Source: CAZCPB01 sp964500365 | GTDB lineage: Bacteria > Planctomycetota > Phycisphaerae > Phycisphaerales > UBA1924 | Assembly: GCA_964500365.1 (NCBI GenBank) | Contig: CAZCPB010000030.1 | Location: forward strand, 1-23,040 | Length of the DNA stretch: 23,040 nt | Direction of reading: 5' to 3' | In this document: one piece after another, positions 1 to 8,566 of the stretch | Numbering within the stretch: the first letter of the stretch is position 1 | Layout of the letters: every line of letters starts with the position of its first letter | Program-made: the position numbers and the translations under genes | Notes under the pieces: generated by a model | Databases searched by the model: none | The model's input: the letters and a program-made list of their open reading frames with translations, nothing else | Told to the model about the DNA's origin: nothing

Positions 1-1485
1 GCGCTGCCGACACTTGAAGGGCATCGCGGGCGCGAAGAGCAGCGACGCGATCCGCACCGCCTCCGCGCAGTGATAGAGAATTGCGCCGAGCTGCTCGCGG
101 GCCTTGCCGGTGTCGTCGGCGTCCACGGTCTTGGCGAGCTTGAACGGGGCGGTCACGTTGATGTACCCGTCCACCGTGCGCACCAGTTCGCTCGCCGCGT
201 TGAGCGATCCGGCGAGATCGAACGACGACAACGCGCTCACGGAACGCTCGACCAGCGCCGAGGTGACAGCCGGCCAGTCCGTCCCCGCGTGCTCGACAAC
301 GCCCCGTGCGTCCGGCACCCTCCCCCCGAAGTACTTCTCGATCATGTTCCCGACCCGGCTGGCACAGTTCCCGATCCCGTTCGCCAGGTCCGCGTTGTAC
401 ACCTCGACGAACTTCGCGTGCGAGAAGTCCGCGTCCGCGCCCGACAGCGGGCCCTGCGTCGCCAGGTACCAGCGCAGCGCATCGAGCGAGTACCGGTCCG
501 CGTAGGCCTTCAATCGCTCCAGGTCGATGAAATTCCCGAGGGTCTTGCTCATCTTCTGCCCCTCGCTGATCCACCACCCGTGCCCGAAGACCGTCCGCGG
601 CAGTTCAACCCACGCGTACTCGGGCCCGCTCTCGCGCAGCGCCATCAGCAGCGCCGGCCAGATCACCGCGTGGAACCACAGGATGTCCTTCCCGATCAGG
701 TGCACGCTCGCCGGCCAGAACTTCCGCCGCTCCGGCGTGTCCACCACCGTCAGGTAGTTGAAGAGCGCATCGATCCAGACGTAGACGCGGTGCGCCGGGT
801 CGCCCGGGACGCGGATCCCCCAGCGCGTCGCCGGGTCGTCGGTCACCGGGCGCGACACCGGCACATCGTTGAGCACCGCGGGCGGACGCAGGCGCCCGAG
901 CACCTCGTTGCGCCGGGCCTCGGGCCGGACGAACCCCGGGTGCGCGCCGTTGTGATCGATCAGGCGCTGCTGGTACCGGCCGAGCCGGAAGAAATAGCAC
1001 GGCTCGGTCCGCTTCGCGAGCGGCCGACCCGTGATCGCGCTCTTGTACCCCGCCTCGCGCGCGGCGTTGTCGGTGACGTACTCCTCCTGCCCCTCGTCGT
1101 ACCAGCCCGTGTACTCGCCCTTGTAGATCGCGCCGGACTTCATGAGCGCCGCGATATACCGCTCGACCCGCTCGACGTGACGCCCCTCCGTCGTCCGGAT
1201 GAAGTCGTCGTGCGAGGAGCCGGCGAATTCGAACGCCCTCTTGAACTCCGCGGCATTGCGTTCGGCCCATTCCTGCGGCGTCGTGCCGTTGGCCGCGGCG
1301 CTGGTCACGACCTTGTCGGCGTGCTCGTCAGTCCCGGTAAGAAAAAACACGTCCGCGCCCGAACCGCGCCGCAGCCGCTCGAACCTCGCCGCGATGTCCG
1401 CCAGGATCGTCGTGTAGCAGTGCCCGATGTGCGGACGGTCGTTCACGTAGTAAATCGGAGACGTGATGTAGTACGGGCCGTCCAT
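1..1485 (-). CDS. metG: Methionyl-tRNA synthetase (3' end beyond the window)
   Basis: Class I aminoacyl-tRNA synthetase that charges tRNA-Met with methionine in the cytoplasm. I translated the minus strand from the ATG at 1485; 495 codons are open and no stop occurs before the window edge, so the C-terminal part is missing. The HIGH signature is PHIGH at residues 18-22, and the KMSKT signature lies at about 311-315, followed by LGNF. The 'GHGWWI' stretch just before KMSKT is also typical. The zinc-knuckle region (near residues 130-160) shows only one cysteine (EPCYFF), so the CxxC pairs of many MetRS appear to be absent; this is my reading of one sequence. The gene is divergent from the exported TPR gene, with 244 bp between the two starts. 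A candidate but weak -10 (TAGCAT) lies just upstream of the start. Confidence 0.95.
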   Translation of the reverse strand, partial: MDGPYYITSPIYYVNDRPHIGHCYTTILADIAARFERLRRGSGADVFFLTGTDEHADKVVTSAAANGTTPQEWAERNAAEFKRAFEFAGSSHDDFIRTTEGRHVERVERYIAALMKSGAIYKGEYTGWYDEGQEEYVTDNAAREAGYKSAITGRPLAKRTEPCYFFRLGRYQQRLIDHNGAHPGFVRPEARRNEVLGRLRPPAVLNDVPVSRPVTDDPATRWGIRVPGDPAHRVYVWIDALFNYLTVVDTPERRKFWPASVHLIGKDILWFHAVIWPALLMALRESGPEYAWVELPRTVFGHGWWISEGQKMSKTLGNFIDLERLKAYADRYSLDALRWYLATQGPLSGADADFSHAKFVEVYNADLANGIGNCASRVGNMIEKYFGGRVPDARGVVEHAGTDWPAVTSALVERSVSALSSFDLAGSLNAASELVRTVDGYINVTAPFKLAKTVDADDTGKAREQLGAILYHCAEAVRIASLLFAPAMPFKCRQR

Positions 1486-1576
1486 GGGGACGATGCTAGC
1501 CGGAATAACCCGGCGCACGACAAGCTCACCTTCCCGGATATCGGACCTGCCGTCGCCCGGGGGGATCATCGAGCAA

Positions 1577-1612
1577 GCGGCACGCTCGGGACGCCGATGA
1601 TGAGCGTGCCGC
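1577..1612. other. Perfect 11-bp hairpin in the divergent intergenic region
   Basis: The arms GCGGCACGCTC (1577-1587) and GAGCGTGCCGC (1602-1612) are exact inverted complements around a 14-nt loop. The element lies between the divergent starts of metG (1485) and the TPR gene (1730), about 50 bp upstream of the proposed -35 of the latter. It is not placed after any gene, so a terminator role is unlikely unless it insulates the two promoters. An operator or leader structure is possible; the sequence alone does not decide. Confidence 0.45.
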
Positions 1613-1662
1613 CAAGGTCTTATGCGATTTTCACGTTTTGTTTGGAATTCTTCGCCGAACCC

Positions 1663-1692
1663 TTGGGGTGGGAGAAGTCGAACAGATACAAT
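1663..1692 (+). promoter_or_regulatory. Candidate sigma70-like promoter of the TPR/phosphatase unit
   Basis: A -35-like TTGGGG at 1663-1668 is followed, after 18 bp, by a -10-like TACAAT at 1687-1692. Transcription would begin near 1699. This places the ATG codons at 1622 and 1691 before or at the promoter, and favours translation from the ATG pair at 1730/1733. Confidence 0.4.
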
Positions 1693-1729
1693 GGAGGCGC
1701 ATCCAACGTCTCGGACGGCGTTGGGAGGG

Positions 1730-3658
1730 ATGATGGGCCGCACTTCACACAGATCAGGCGCGGGGCGGGCCTGCCGCGGCTTGGCCGTGGCCATTTCGCT
1801 CGCGGTCGGCCAGGCGGCCTCCGCGCAGTACCTGTCGCAGACGGGCAACGCCCTCTCCGGCGGCCTTTCCCGCAGCAACCCCTACGCATCGAGCGGGCGC
1901 GACTTCGCGGCCGAGGCCAAGTACCGCAACTCCATCGTCTTCAGCCAGGCCCCCGGCGGGTTCTCGTTCCGTGGGCGGCTGGGCTACAGCGACCCGTCGG
2001 AGTTCGTGGGTCGCCTCGGGTCGAGCACCCTCAACAGCTTCCGGCGGAACTCCGAGCTCTCGACCATCGCGGCACAGGGCATCCAGCGTTCCCAGGCCAT
2101 CGACGCCCAGAACGCCCTGTCGACCGGCGGTGTGTCGCGCACCTACCAGCCGGGACGCGGCGGGGTGAACTTCAGCTCGTTCTACACGCCGCGCACCGGC
2201 TACGCCAAGCCCACGGCAACCCAGGGTGTCGGCGCCGCGCTGCCCTCGCTTTCCAATTCCGCCGCGGCACGCTCGTTCCAGAACAACGCCATCCAGCGCG
2301 ACGAGCGGCTCGACCGCAGCTACAACGTCGTCAACCGCCTCAGCGCGCCGGTGAACTCGCTCTCGCGGGCCGACAGTTCCGTGCCGCGCCTTTCGAGTCT
2401 CGGTTCCTCCGCTGCCTACACCGACCCGACCCGCTCGGCGGACATCACCGATCGGCTGGGCCTGAGCGGCCCCTCCTCGCGGATCTCGGGCATGGACTTT
2501 GGCCGGACCGACTTCGCGGCAAAGCTCGACGGCGAGCGCACGCTGGCCAACTCCGCGACGGCCCGCGGCCAGGCGGAGCGCGCGGCGTTCGAATCGCAGC
2601 GGAGCCGCACGCGCGTCGATTCCCCGCGTCCGACCCTCCCGGGCTCGGGGCGCATCGACACCAGCGCACGCTCCGGGGTATTGCCCGACGCCCGCCTCAC
2701 CGAGGCCGCGGCACCTGTCACGGCCTACGACGAACTCCGCAAGAAGCTCGACGACCTCGGCATTGTCGGAAACGAGCCCGTGCCCCCCGGCACTACGGAC
2801 GCCCCCGGTCGAGGCACAGACGCGCCCGAGGGCGTCTCGCGCGACTGGCGCGACCGGCTCGACGACCTCCGCTCGCAGCTTCTCCGCCCCGACGGCGCCT
2901 ACCCCGACCGGATCTCGCTCCTCGACCGCTCGAAGCGCCCCGCGCGCCCCGGCGACAGGTTCAGCACGCCCGCCGCGCCGACCGAGAAGCCCGAGGCCGA
3001 CGCCGAGCCCGGCACGAAGGACGACGACAACCTGCGCTCGCGCATCGACCCCGAGACCCTCAAGATGATCCGCGACGTCTCCGGGCGCGTGGACACCTTC
3101 ATTTCCTCCAACGCCGGGAAGCGGGACTTCTACGCCGAGCACATGCAGAACGGCCAGCGCCTCCTCTCGGAGCGCATGTACTTCGACGCCGAAGAGCGCT
3201 TCAGCCGGGCCCTGTCCAACAAGCCGGGCGACGTTTCGGCCCGCACCGGGCAGATCCACGCGCAGATCGGCGCGGGGCTGTGGATGTCGGCGGGTCAGCA
3301 CCTCCGCCGTCTCATCGCCGAACACCCCGAGACCAGCGGCCAGCGGTACGCCGCCGAACTTCTCCCCGACCCCGACCGCACGCGTCGCGCCCTCGATCAA
3401 CTCCGCGCCAACGTCGCCGGCACCGGGAAGCTCCGTCGAGAGTCGGCCCTCCTCATTGCGTACCTCGGCTTCCAGACCTCGGAACTCGCCACCGCGCGCG
3501 AGGGCCTCGAGGCCATGTCGCGGATCTCGCGCCAGGACCCCGCCGCCGGCTCCGACGAGCGGCTCGTTGACCTGCTCCGCGGCGTGTGGCTCGACGCCAG
3601 GCTCTACGAGGGCGGCGCGCCCCCGGCGGGCGGCGGGCCGGGGAACGCCCCGAAATAG
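1730..3658 (+). CDS. Exported TPR-containing protein of unknown function
   Basis: A 642-residue protein. I chose the ATG at 1730 (a second ATG follows at once) because GGGAGGG abuts it, because it leaves a compact signal peptide, and because a promoter-like -10 overlaps the earlier ATG at 1691. Translation from 1622 or 1691 remains possible. The N-terminus has a basic stretch, a hydrophobic core (LAVAISLAVGQ) and an ASA cleavage site before QYL, so export is likely. Residues 30-380 are rich in Ser, Arg, Ala and Asn with no domain I recognise. Around residues 465-550 there is a TPR-like stretch (GQRLLSERMYFDAEERFSRAL, then NKPGD), with further helical repeats to the C-terminus. The phosphatase gene starts 5 bp after the stop, so the two are probably co-transcribed. 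The function is unknown; a periplasmic scaffold or sensor partner of the phosphatase is only a guess. Confidence 0.8.
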   Translation: MMGRTSHRSGAGRACRGLAVAISLAVGQAASAQYLSQTGNALSGGLSRSNPYASSGRDFAAEAKYRNSIVFSQAPGGFSFRGRLGYSDPSEFVGRLGSSTLNSFRRNSELSTIAAQGIQRSQAIDAQNALSTGGVSRTYQPGRGGVNFSSFYTPRTGYAKPTATQGVGAALPSLSNSAAARSFQNNAIQRDERLDRSYNVVNRLSAPVNSLSRADSSVPRLSSLGSSAAYTDPTRSADITDRLGLSGPSSRISGMDFGRTDFAAKLDGERTLANSATARGQAERAAFESQRSRTRVDSPRPTLPGSGRIDTSARSGVLPDARLTEAAAPVTAYDELRKKLDDLGIVGNEPVPPGTTDAPGRGTDAPEGVSRDWRDRLDDLRSQLLRPDGAYPDRISLLDRSKRPARPGDRFSTPAAPTEKPEADAEPGTKDDDNLRSRIDPETLKMIRDVSGRVDTFISSNAGKRDFYAEHMQNGQRLLSERMYFDAEERFSRALSNKPGDVSARTGQIHAQIGAGLWMSAGQHLRRLIAEHPETSGQRYAAELLPDPDRTRRALDQLRANVAGTGKLRRESALLIAYLGFQTSELATAREGLEAMSRISRQDPAAGSDERLVDLLRGVWLDARLYEGGAPPAGGGPGNAPK

Positions 3659-3663
3659 CCGCG

Positions 3664-5367
3664 ATGCCCGCCCCAACGACAAGCAACGAGCCGGCCCCCG
3701 GCGAGTCTCCGGCGGTCGGGAGCGAAGCGCCCGGCGAGCGGTCGATCACCGACTTCCTCACCGACGGCTCCCTGCTGCGGCTCTGCGCCGAGTTCTCGGC
3801 GCTCACCGGGGTGCACGCCGAGGTGCGCGACCCTCGAGGACGGGCCGTGGTCTTCTCCGACGGCGCCCGCCCCTACGAGGTCGTGGACCCTTCCGGCGAA
3901 GGGGGCACGAGCTTCCCGCTCATCGTCGGCGGCGAGCCGGTGGGATCGATCGTCCTCGACCCGGGCCAGCCGCGCCTGTCGGGCGCCGGGCGCGAATCCC
4001 TCGAACGGGCGCTCGCGCTCCTGGCCTCGACCGCGGCCGAGCTCTGCAACGACGAGATGGACCTGCGCCACCGGGTGAAGGAACTCGGCGCGCTCTACCG
4101 CCTCAACTCGCTGCTGGTGCGCGCCGGGGGGCTGGACCGCGTGCTCGAGGTCGCGCTCGAATCGGCCCTCGACGTCCTCGAGCTCGACGCCGGCTCGATC
4201 ATGCTGCTCCGCGAGAACGCCGAACGCATGACCAGCGCCGGCGAGGACGACCTCACGCTCATGGCCTCCCGCAACCTCAGCCGCCGCTGGCTCGAAGACC
4301 CGCAGGCCCTCAGCAAGGACCGCCTCTTCGACCGCCTCGCGCTCGGCGGCGAGCTGGTCGCCGTCGAGGACCTGCGGCACGACGACCGCGTGCAGATCCC
4401 CGACCTGGTCCGCGAGGAGGGCGTGGTCTCCTTCATCAACGCCGGGCTGCTCTTCCAGGGCCGCCCGATCGGCGTCATCCGGCTCTATTCGCGCCGTCCC
4501 CGCTCGTTCAACGAGTGGGACCGCCGCCTTCTCCGGGCCCTCTCCCAGCAGGCCGCCGTCGCCGTGCAGCAGGCCCGCCTCCTCCGCCACCGCGAGGAAG
4601 AAAAACGCATCCAGCGCCAGCTCCAGCTCGCGGCCGACGTCCAGCGACGCATGCTCCCCGCACGCTCGCCCAGCGTCCCCGGCCTCGACGTCGCCGCACG
4701 CTACGAGCCCAGTTTCGAGCTCGGCGGAGACTTCTACGACCTGCTCGACCTCTCGGGCAACCTCGGCGTCGTGGTCGGCGACGTCGCCGGCAAGGGAATC
4801 GCCGCGGCCCTTCTCATGAGCGCCGTCCGCGCCAGCCTGAGGGCCCACACCGAGTCCCTCTACGACCTCGACGAAGTGATCGCCCGCGTGAACCGCGCCC
4901 TCTGCCGCGACACCCGCCACGGCGAGTTCGCCACGCTCTGGTACGGCGTGATCGACGCCGCACGTCTCCGCCTCACCTACACCTCCGCCGGCCACGAGCC
5001 CACCGTGGTCGTCCGCCTCCCCGGCGGACGCCCGCCGAGCCCGGCCGACATCGTCGAACTCGGCATCGGCGGCATGATCGTCGGCGTGGACCCGGCGCAG
5101 ACCTACCAGCGCGGCGTCTTCGACCTCACGCCGCGCGACGTGATCGTCGCCTACACCGACGGCGTCACCGACATGACCAACTACGCCGGCGAGAAGCTCG
5201 GACGCTCACGCTTCCGTGAGATCCTGCTCAAGGTTCTGGGGGCCGAGCCGGCCGCGTCGGCGGCACGCGTGCTCGAAATGGTCCACTGGGAACTGAGGCA
5301 ATTCGGCGGAATCGAGCGTAGACCGGACGACCAGACCATGGTCGTCGTCAGGGTCAGTCCGGGGTGA
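3664..5367 (+). CDS. GAF-domain PP2C/SpoIIE-type serine phosphatase
   Basis: A 567-residue cytoplasmic signalling protein; the family dephosphorylates phosphoserine on partner proteins such as anti-anti-sigma factors. The N-terminal part (about 35-130, LRLCAEFSALTG...DPRGRAVVF) looks like a shortened sensor of PocR or GAF type. A GAF domain follows at about 157-303, then a helical linker (EEEKRIQRQLQLAADVQRRMLP) typical of RsbU/SpoIIE phosphatases. The catalytic domain covers about 330-565, with metal-binding Asp in GGDFYD (D356), GDVAGKG (D373), YTDGVTD (D499) and DDQT (D555-556), so it appears active. I chose the ATG at 3664, 5 bp after the TPR gene stop. No STAS or anti-sigma kinase gene is adjacent, so its substrate is unknown. 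It converges, with a 13-bp gap, on a Ser/Thr kinase gene. Confidence 0.9.
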   Translation: MPAPTTSNEPAPGESPAVGSEAPGERSITDFLTDGSLLRLCAEFSALTGVHAEVRDPRGRAVVFSDGARPYEVVDPSGEGGTSFPLIVGGEPVGSIVLDPGQPRLSGAGRESLERALALLASTAAELCNDEMDLRHRVKELGALYRLNSLLVRAGGLDRVLEVALESALDVLELDAGSIMLLRENAERMTSAGEDDLTLMASRNLSRRWLEDPQALSKDRLFDRLALGGELVAVEDLRHDDRVQIPDLVREEGVVSFINAGLLFQGRPIGVIRLYSRRPRSFNEWDRRLLRALSQQAAVAVQQARLLRHREEEKRIQRQLQLAADVQRRMLPARSPSVPGLDVAARYEPSFELGGDFYDLLDLSGNLGVVVGDVAGKGIAAALLMSAVRASLRAHTESLYDLDEVIARVNRALCRDTRHGEFATLWYGVIDAARLRLTYTSAGHEPTVVVRLPGGRPPSPADIVELGIGGMIVGVDPAQTYQRGVFDLTPRDVIVAYTDGVTDMTNYAGEKLGRSRFREILLKVLGAEPAASAARVLEMVHWELRQFGGIERRPDDQTMVVVRVSPG

Positions 5368-5380
5368 TCGTTCGTCGTCG

Positions 5381-8317
5381 TTATTTCGTGTCATCGAAGC
5401 GACGGCGCCACGCGTCCCATTCGTCGGCGTTCCTTCGCCCGGGCTCCGCCGCCTCCGACGTCGCGTAGAGCCGCTCGATCGCTCTCCTCAATCCGAGCCT
5501 CGCCGCGTGTTCGGGCTGGAGCCCCTCCACAGCGGCGGAGCCGGCGGGGAGCAGGACGGCCCGGGCCTCGGGCCAGCGGCCCGAATCGATCAGGACGTTA
5601 CCGAGGTCCGCCGCGGCGGCAAGCGTCCTGGGATGCCCGGGCCCCAGCGAGCGCGTGCTGCCGTCGAGCGCGGCGCGACAGTCCGACTCGGCCTCGTCGA
5701 GCCGGTGCTGCGCGTGAAGGAGGCGGCCGCGGCCCCCGAGGAAGAGGAACGTGTCCGTGTGATCCGGGCCGAGCGTCCGGCGTGCGCCGGCGAGGGCCCC
5801 GTCAAGCAGGGGGGCCGCCTCGTCGAGCCGTCCGGTGGCGCGCAGAAGGTCCCCGAGCGTGTACATCGAGTCGAGCACGTCCGGATGGTCTTCTTCGAGC
5901 GTGGCCAGTCGCCCGTCGAGCGCGTCGCGGAAGCAGGCCTCGGCCTCGGAGTTGCGCCCGAGCTGGCGCAGGACCTGCCCGAGGTTGTTGACCGACATCA
6001 GGGTTTGCGGGTGGCGCTCACCGAGCACGGCGCGCCGCTTCTCCATCGCCTCGCGCCAGTACGGCTCGGCCTCGGCCGCACTCCCTCGCGAGAAGAGCAC
6101 CAGCCCCATGTTGCTGAGCGACGCGAGCGTGCTGGGGTGGTCCTCTCCGAGCACGCGGCGCTTTCGATCGAGCGCCTCGCCGAAGCATTCCAGCGCCTCC
6201 GCGTACCGGCCCTGCGCGCGGTACAGGAAGCCGAGGTTGTTCAGAGAAATCAGCGTGTCGGGGTGATCGTCGCCGAGCACGCGGCGCCGGGCGTCGAGAA
6301 CCTCGCGCCACAGCGGCTCGGCCTCCGCCCGCTTGCCCTGGTCGTACAGGAGGGACGCCAGGTTGTTGATCGACAGGAGCGTGGCCGGGTGATGCCCGCC
6401 GAGCACGCGCCGGTTACCTTCCGCCGCGGCTCGACAGTACGGCTCGGCGTCGGCCAGCCTGCCCTGTGCCTGGAGCACGTCGCCCAGCCCGTTGACCGAG
6501 AGGAGCGTGTCGGGATCGTCCTCGCCGACCACGCGCCGGCGGCGCTCGACCGCCTCGCGGTAACAGGCTTCGGACTCGGCGAGTTCTCCCTTCTCGCGCA
6601 GCAGTCTTCCCAGGCTGCTGAGGCTGGCGAGCGTGCTCGTGTGATCGTCACCGAGCACGCGGCGCTTGCGCCTGAGCGCCTCGCGCAGGAGGGGTTCGGC
6701 CTCGGCCAGCTTGCCCTGGGCGTTCAGCAGCAGCGCGGAGTTGTTGAGCGAAATGAGGTAGAAGCCGTGGTCCTCCCCGAGTTCCCTGCGCCGGATCTCC
6801 AGGGCCTGAGACTGCGGCTCGGCCGCGCGGTCCAGAAGCCCGAGCTGGGCCATCGTGTCCGCGAGGGACTGGAGCAGCTCCGCTTTCACCAGCGGCTGGG
6901 AGGCAAATCGCTCGTCGATCGCCTTCAGCGCCCGCTCGAAGATGTTCTGGTCGAGCGCGCTCAGCGCGACGTTCGTCAGGTTGGCGTGCCCGAGTGCTTC
7001 GCGGAGTCGTTCTGCCGCGCTGTCGATCTCGTCTCGCTCGGCGCCGCCGCGCTCCAGCCCGGACACGATTTCCGCGGCCAGACTCGCTCCGAGCCGCTCT
7101 CCCATGGCGTGGGGGTCGATCTCGCGGAGCTGGGAGGCCTGGAACTCGGCTACCTCGCTCAACTGCGCCGCGCGCTGCCTGGCGTCGAGCTCGGCGGCAC
7201 GGGCCCGCCGCAGCGCCGCCGACGTCGCGATCAGTCCGGCGATCAGCGCCAGCACGGTCGCGCCGACCCCGGCGACGAGAACCCGGTTTCGTCGCGAGAA
7301 TTTCGCGAGCTGGTACCACGTGCTCGGCGGTCGCGCGGCGACGGGCTCATGCCGCAGGTAGCGGGAGATATCCGCCGCCATCTCCGCCGCGGTCTGGTAA
7401 CGCCGCGCCCGCTCCTTGGCCAGGGCCGTGCCCACGATCGTCTCGACGTCGCCCCTGAACACGCGATCGATCGACGAGAGCGGTGTCGGCTCCTCCTCGC
7501 GGATGATGCGCACCGCCTCGTGGATCAGCTTGTTGCGCAGCTGGTGCGGCAATCGCCCCGCCAGGAGCTCGTAGCACACGACGCCCAGCGCGTACACGTC
7601 GCTCCGCGTATCCAGCTGGTGCGGGTCGCCCGCCGCCTGCTCGGGGCTCATGTAGGGGATCGTGCCGATCAACTGGCCGACGTCGGTCTGGAGCGTCGTC
7701 ACCTGCACGTCCGACCCCGTGAGCCGCGCGATCCCGAAATCGAGGATCTTCGGCTGCCCGCTCTCGTCCACGAGGATGTTCGCGGGCTTGAGGTCGCGGT
7801 GCACGATCCCCTTGGTGTGCGCGTGCTGGACGGCGTCGCAGATCTTCACCATGAGCCCGAGCCGCTCGCGCGTGCCGAGGCGTTTCTCCTCCGCGTAGCG
7901 CGTGAGCGGCACGCCCCGGATCAGTTCCATGGCGAAGTACGGCTCGTTCCGCCCCCCGGCGTCGAACGTCCCGGCGTCGTACACCTGCGCGATCCCGGGG
8001 TGCTGAAGCCGGGCGAGAACCTCGGCCTCGTGCTCGAATCGACGCAGCGCGTCGCCGCTCGCCGCCGACGCGCGGATGACCTTCAACGCGACCATCCGGC
8101 GAGGGCGCTGCTGCTCGGCCTCATAGACGGCGCCCATGCCGCCCTCGCCGAGCATCCGGACGATCCGGAATTGTCCGAGGTGCGCCGGCAGCGAGCCCTT
8201 CGTGCCGCGGGGAGGGGCCGTCCCGGGAACCCCCGATGTCGGGCTCTCCCCCAGCGACCGCGTGAGGTCGGCGGACGGTTCGGCCCGCCCGGATTCGCCC
8301 GCGTCCCCCTGCGTCAT
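5381..8317 (-). CDS. Membrane Hanks-type Ser/Thr protein kinase with eleven C-terminal TPRs
   Basis: A 978-residue PknB-like kinase that phosphorylates Ser/Thr. The catalytic domain is at about 50-325: glycine loop GEGGMG (57-62), VALKV with K79, HRDLKPAN (173-180, D175), DFG (193-195) and MSPEQ, all intact. A single membrane helix lies at about 345-367 (VLVAGVGATVLALIAG). After a linker, residues 485-946 hold eleven head-to-tail 42-residue repeats of the kinesin-light-chain TPR type (pattern LG.LL..QG...EAEP..REAL..RRRVLG.DHP.TL.S.NN). With a single membrane pass the TPR half should be outside the cytoplasm, facing away from the kinase. The start is the ATG at 8317, 27 bp after the small membrane protein gene. 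Substrates are unknown. This architecture is common in Planctomycetota. Confidence 0.95.
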   Translation of the reverse strand: MTQGDAGESGRAEPSADLTRSLGESPTSGVPGTAPPRGTKGSLPAHLGQFRIVRMLGEGGMGAVYEAEQQRPRRMVALKVIRASAASGDALRRFEHEAEVLARLQHPGIAQVYDAGTFDAGGRNEPYFAMELIRGVPLTRYAEEKRLGTRERLGLMVKICDAVQHAHTKGIVHRDLKPANILVDESGQPKILDFGIARLTGSDVQVTTLQTDVGQLIGTIPYMSPEQAAGDPHQLDTRSDVYALGVVCYELLAGRLPHQLRNKLIHEAVRIIREEEPTPLSSIDRVFRGDVETIVGTALAKERARRYQTAAEMAADISRYLRHEPVAARPPSTWYQLAKFSRRNRVLVAGVGATVLALIAGLIATSAALRRARAAELDARQRAAQLSEVAEFQASQLREIDPHAMGERLGASLAAEIVSGLERGGAERDEIDSAAERLREALGHANLTNVALSALDQNIFERALKAIDERFASQPLVKAELLQSLADTMAQLGLLDRAAEPQSQALEIRRRELGEDHGFYLISLNNSALLLNAQGKLAEAEPLLREALRRKRRVLGDDHTSTLASLSSLGRLLREKGELAESEACYREAVERRRRVVGEDDPDTLLSVNGLGDVLQAQGRLADAEPYCRAAAEGNRRVLGGHHPATLLSINNLASLLYDQGKRAEAEPLWREVLDARRRVLGDDHPDTLISLNNLGFLYRAQGRYAEALECFGEALDRKRRVLGEDHPSTLASLSNMGLVLFSRGSAAEAEPYWREAMEKRRAVLGERHPQTLMSVNNLGQVLRQLGRNSEAEACFRDALDGRLATLEEDHPDVLDSMYTLGDLLRATGRLDEAAPLLDGALAGARRTLGPDHTDTFLFLGGRGRLLHAQHRLDEAESDCRAALDGSTRSLGPGHPRTLAAAADLGNVLIDSGRWPEARAVLLPAGSAAVEGLQPEHAARLGLRRAIERLYATSEAAEPGRRNADEWDAWRRRFDDTK
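5480..6865 (-). repeat. Eleven tandem 126-bp units encoding TPRs
   Basis: This is the part of the kinase gene that encodes residues 485-946. Each unit is exactly 42 codons with no insertions or deletions. Units 2-7 are most alike (core RRVLG.DHP.TL); units 8-11 are more diverged, and the last is degenerate. The invariant period at DNA level could support unequal recombination and copy-number change. Confidence 0.85.
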
Positions 8318-8344
8318 GCCCGCAGGATACCGCGCCGCCCTTGA

Positions 8345-8542
8345 TCACTCGGGCGGGCCGCGGTCACCTCGCTTGGAAACGGTCTTCCCGTCCACCGTCA
8401 GCGTCGCCCGCTTCTCGCCCCGGCGACGCCACCGCCTCGGCATCAGCCCCCGCGGCAGGACCATCCGCGCCACCACGAACGCCGCGGCACACGCCAGCGC
8501 CGTGACCACCCAGAACTGCCAGTCGTCAACGGGCAGCGGCAT
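8345..8542 (-). CDS. Small single-pass membrane protein
   Basis: A 65-residue protein with one hydrophobic helix near the N-terminus (FWVVTALACAAAFVVARMVL), followed by a strongly basic segment (PRRWRRRGEKR) and a polar tail. The charge pattern suggests N-out/C-in topology. It starts 24 bp after the serine hydrolase stop and ends 27 bp before the kinase start, so it fits a co-transcribed run. It loosely resembles the short FeoB-associated membrane proteins found near feo genes, but it lacks their C-terminal cysteines, so I do not assign it to them. Reality as a gene is supported by the spacing and the clean helix, not by any homology I can name. Confidence 0.6.
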   Translation of the reverse strand: MPLPVDDWQFWVVTALACAAAFVVARMVLPRGLMPRRWRRRGEKRATLTVDGKTVSKRGDRGPPE

Positions 8543-8566
8543 CGAGGCAACGGTACGGCGGCCGCC

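Noticed and set aside
70..3570. 1166-residue open frame on the plus strand covering metG
   Set aside because: It is antisense to metG, which has HIGH and KMSKT, and then runs through the TPR gene in another frame; Arg/Pro-rich composition is typical of shadow frames in GC-rich DNA.
5507..8344. 945-residue plus-strand frame opposite the kinase
   Set aside because: It mirrors the kinase gene; no motif is seen, and the minus strand has every kinase signature and TPR.
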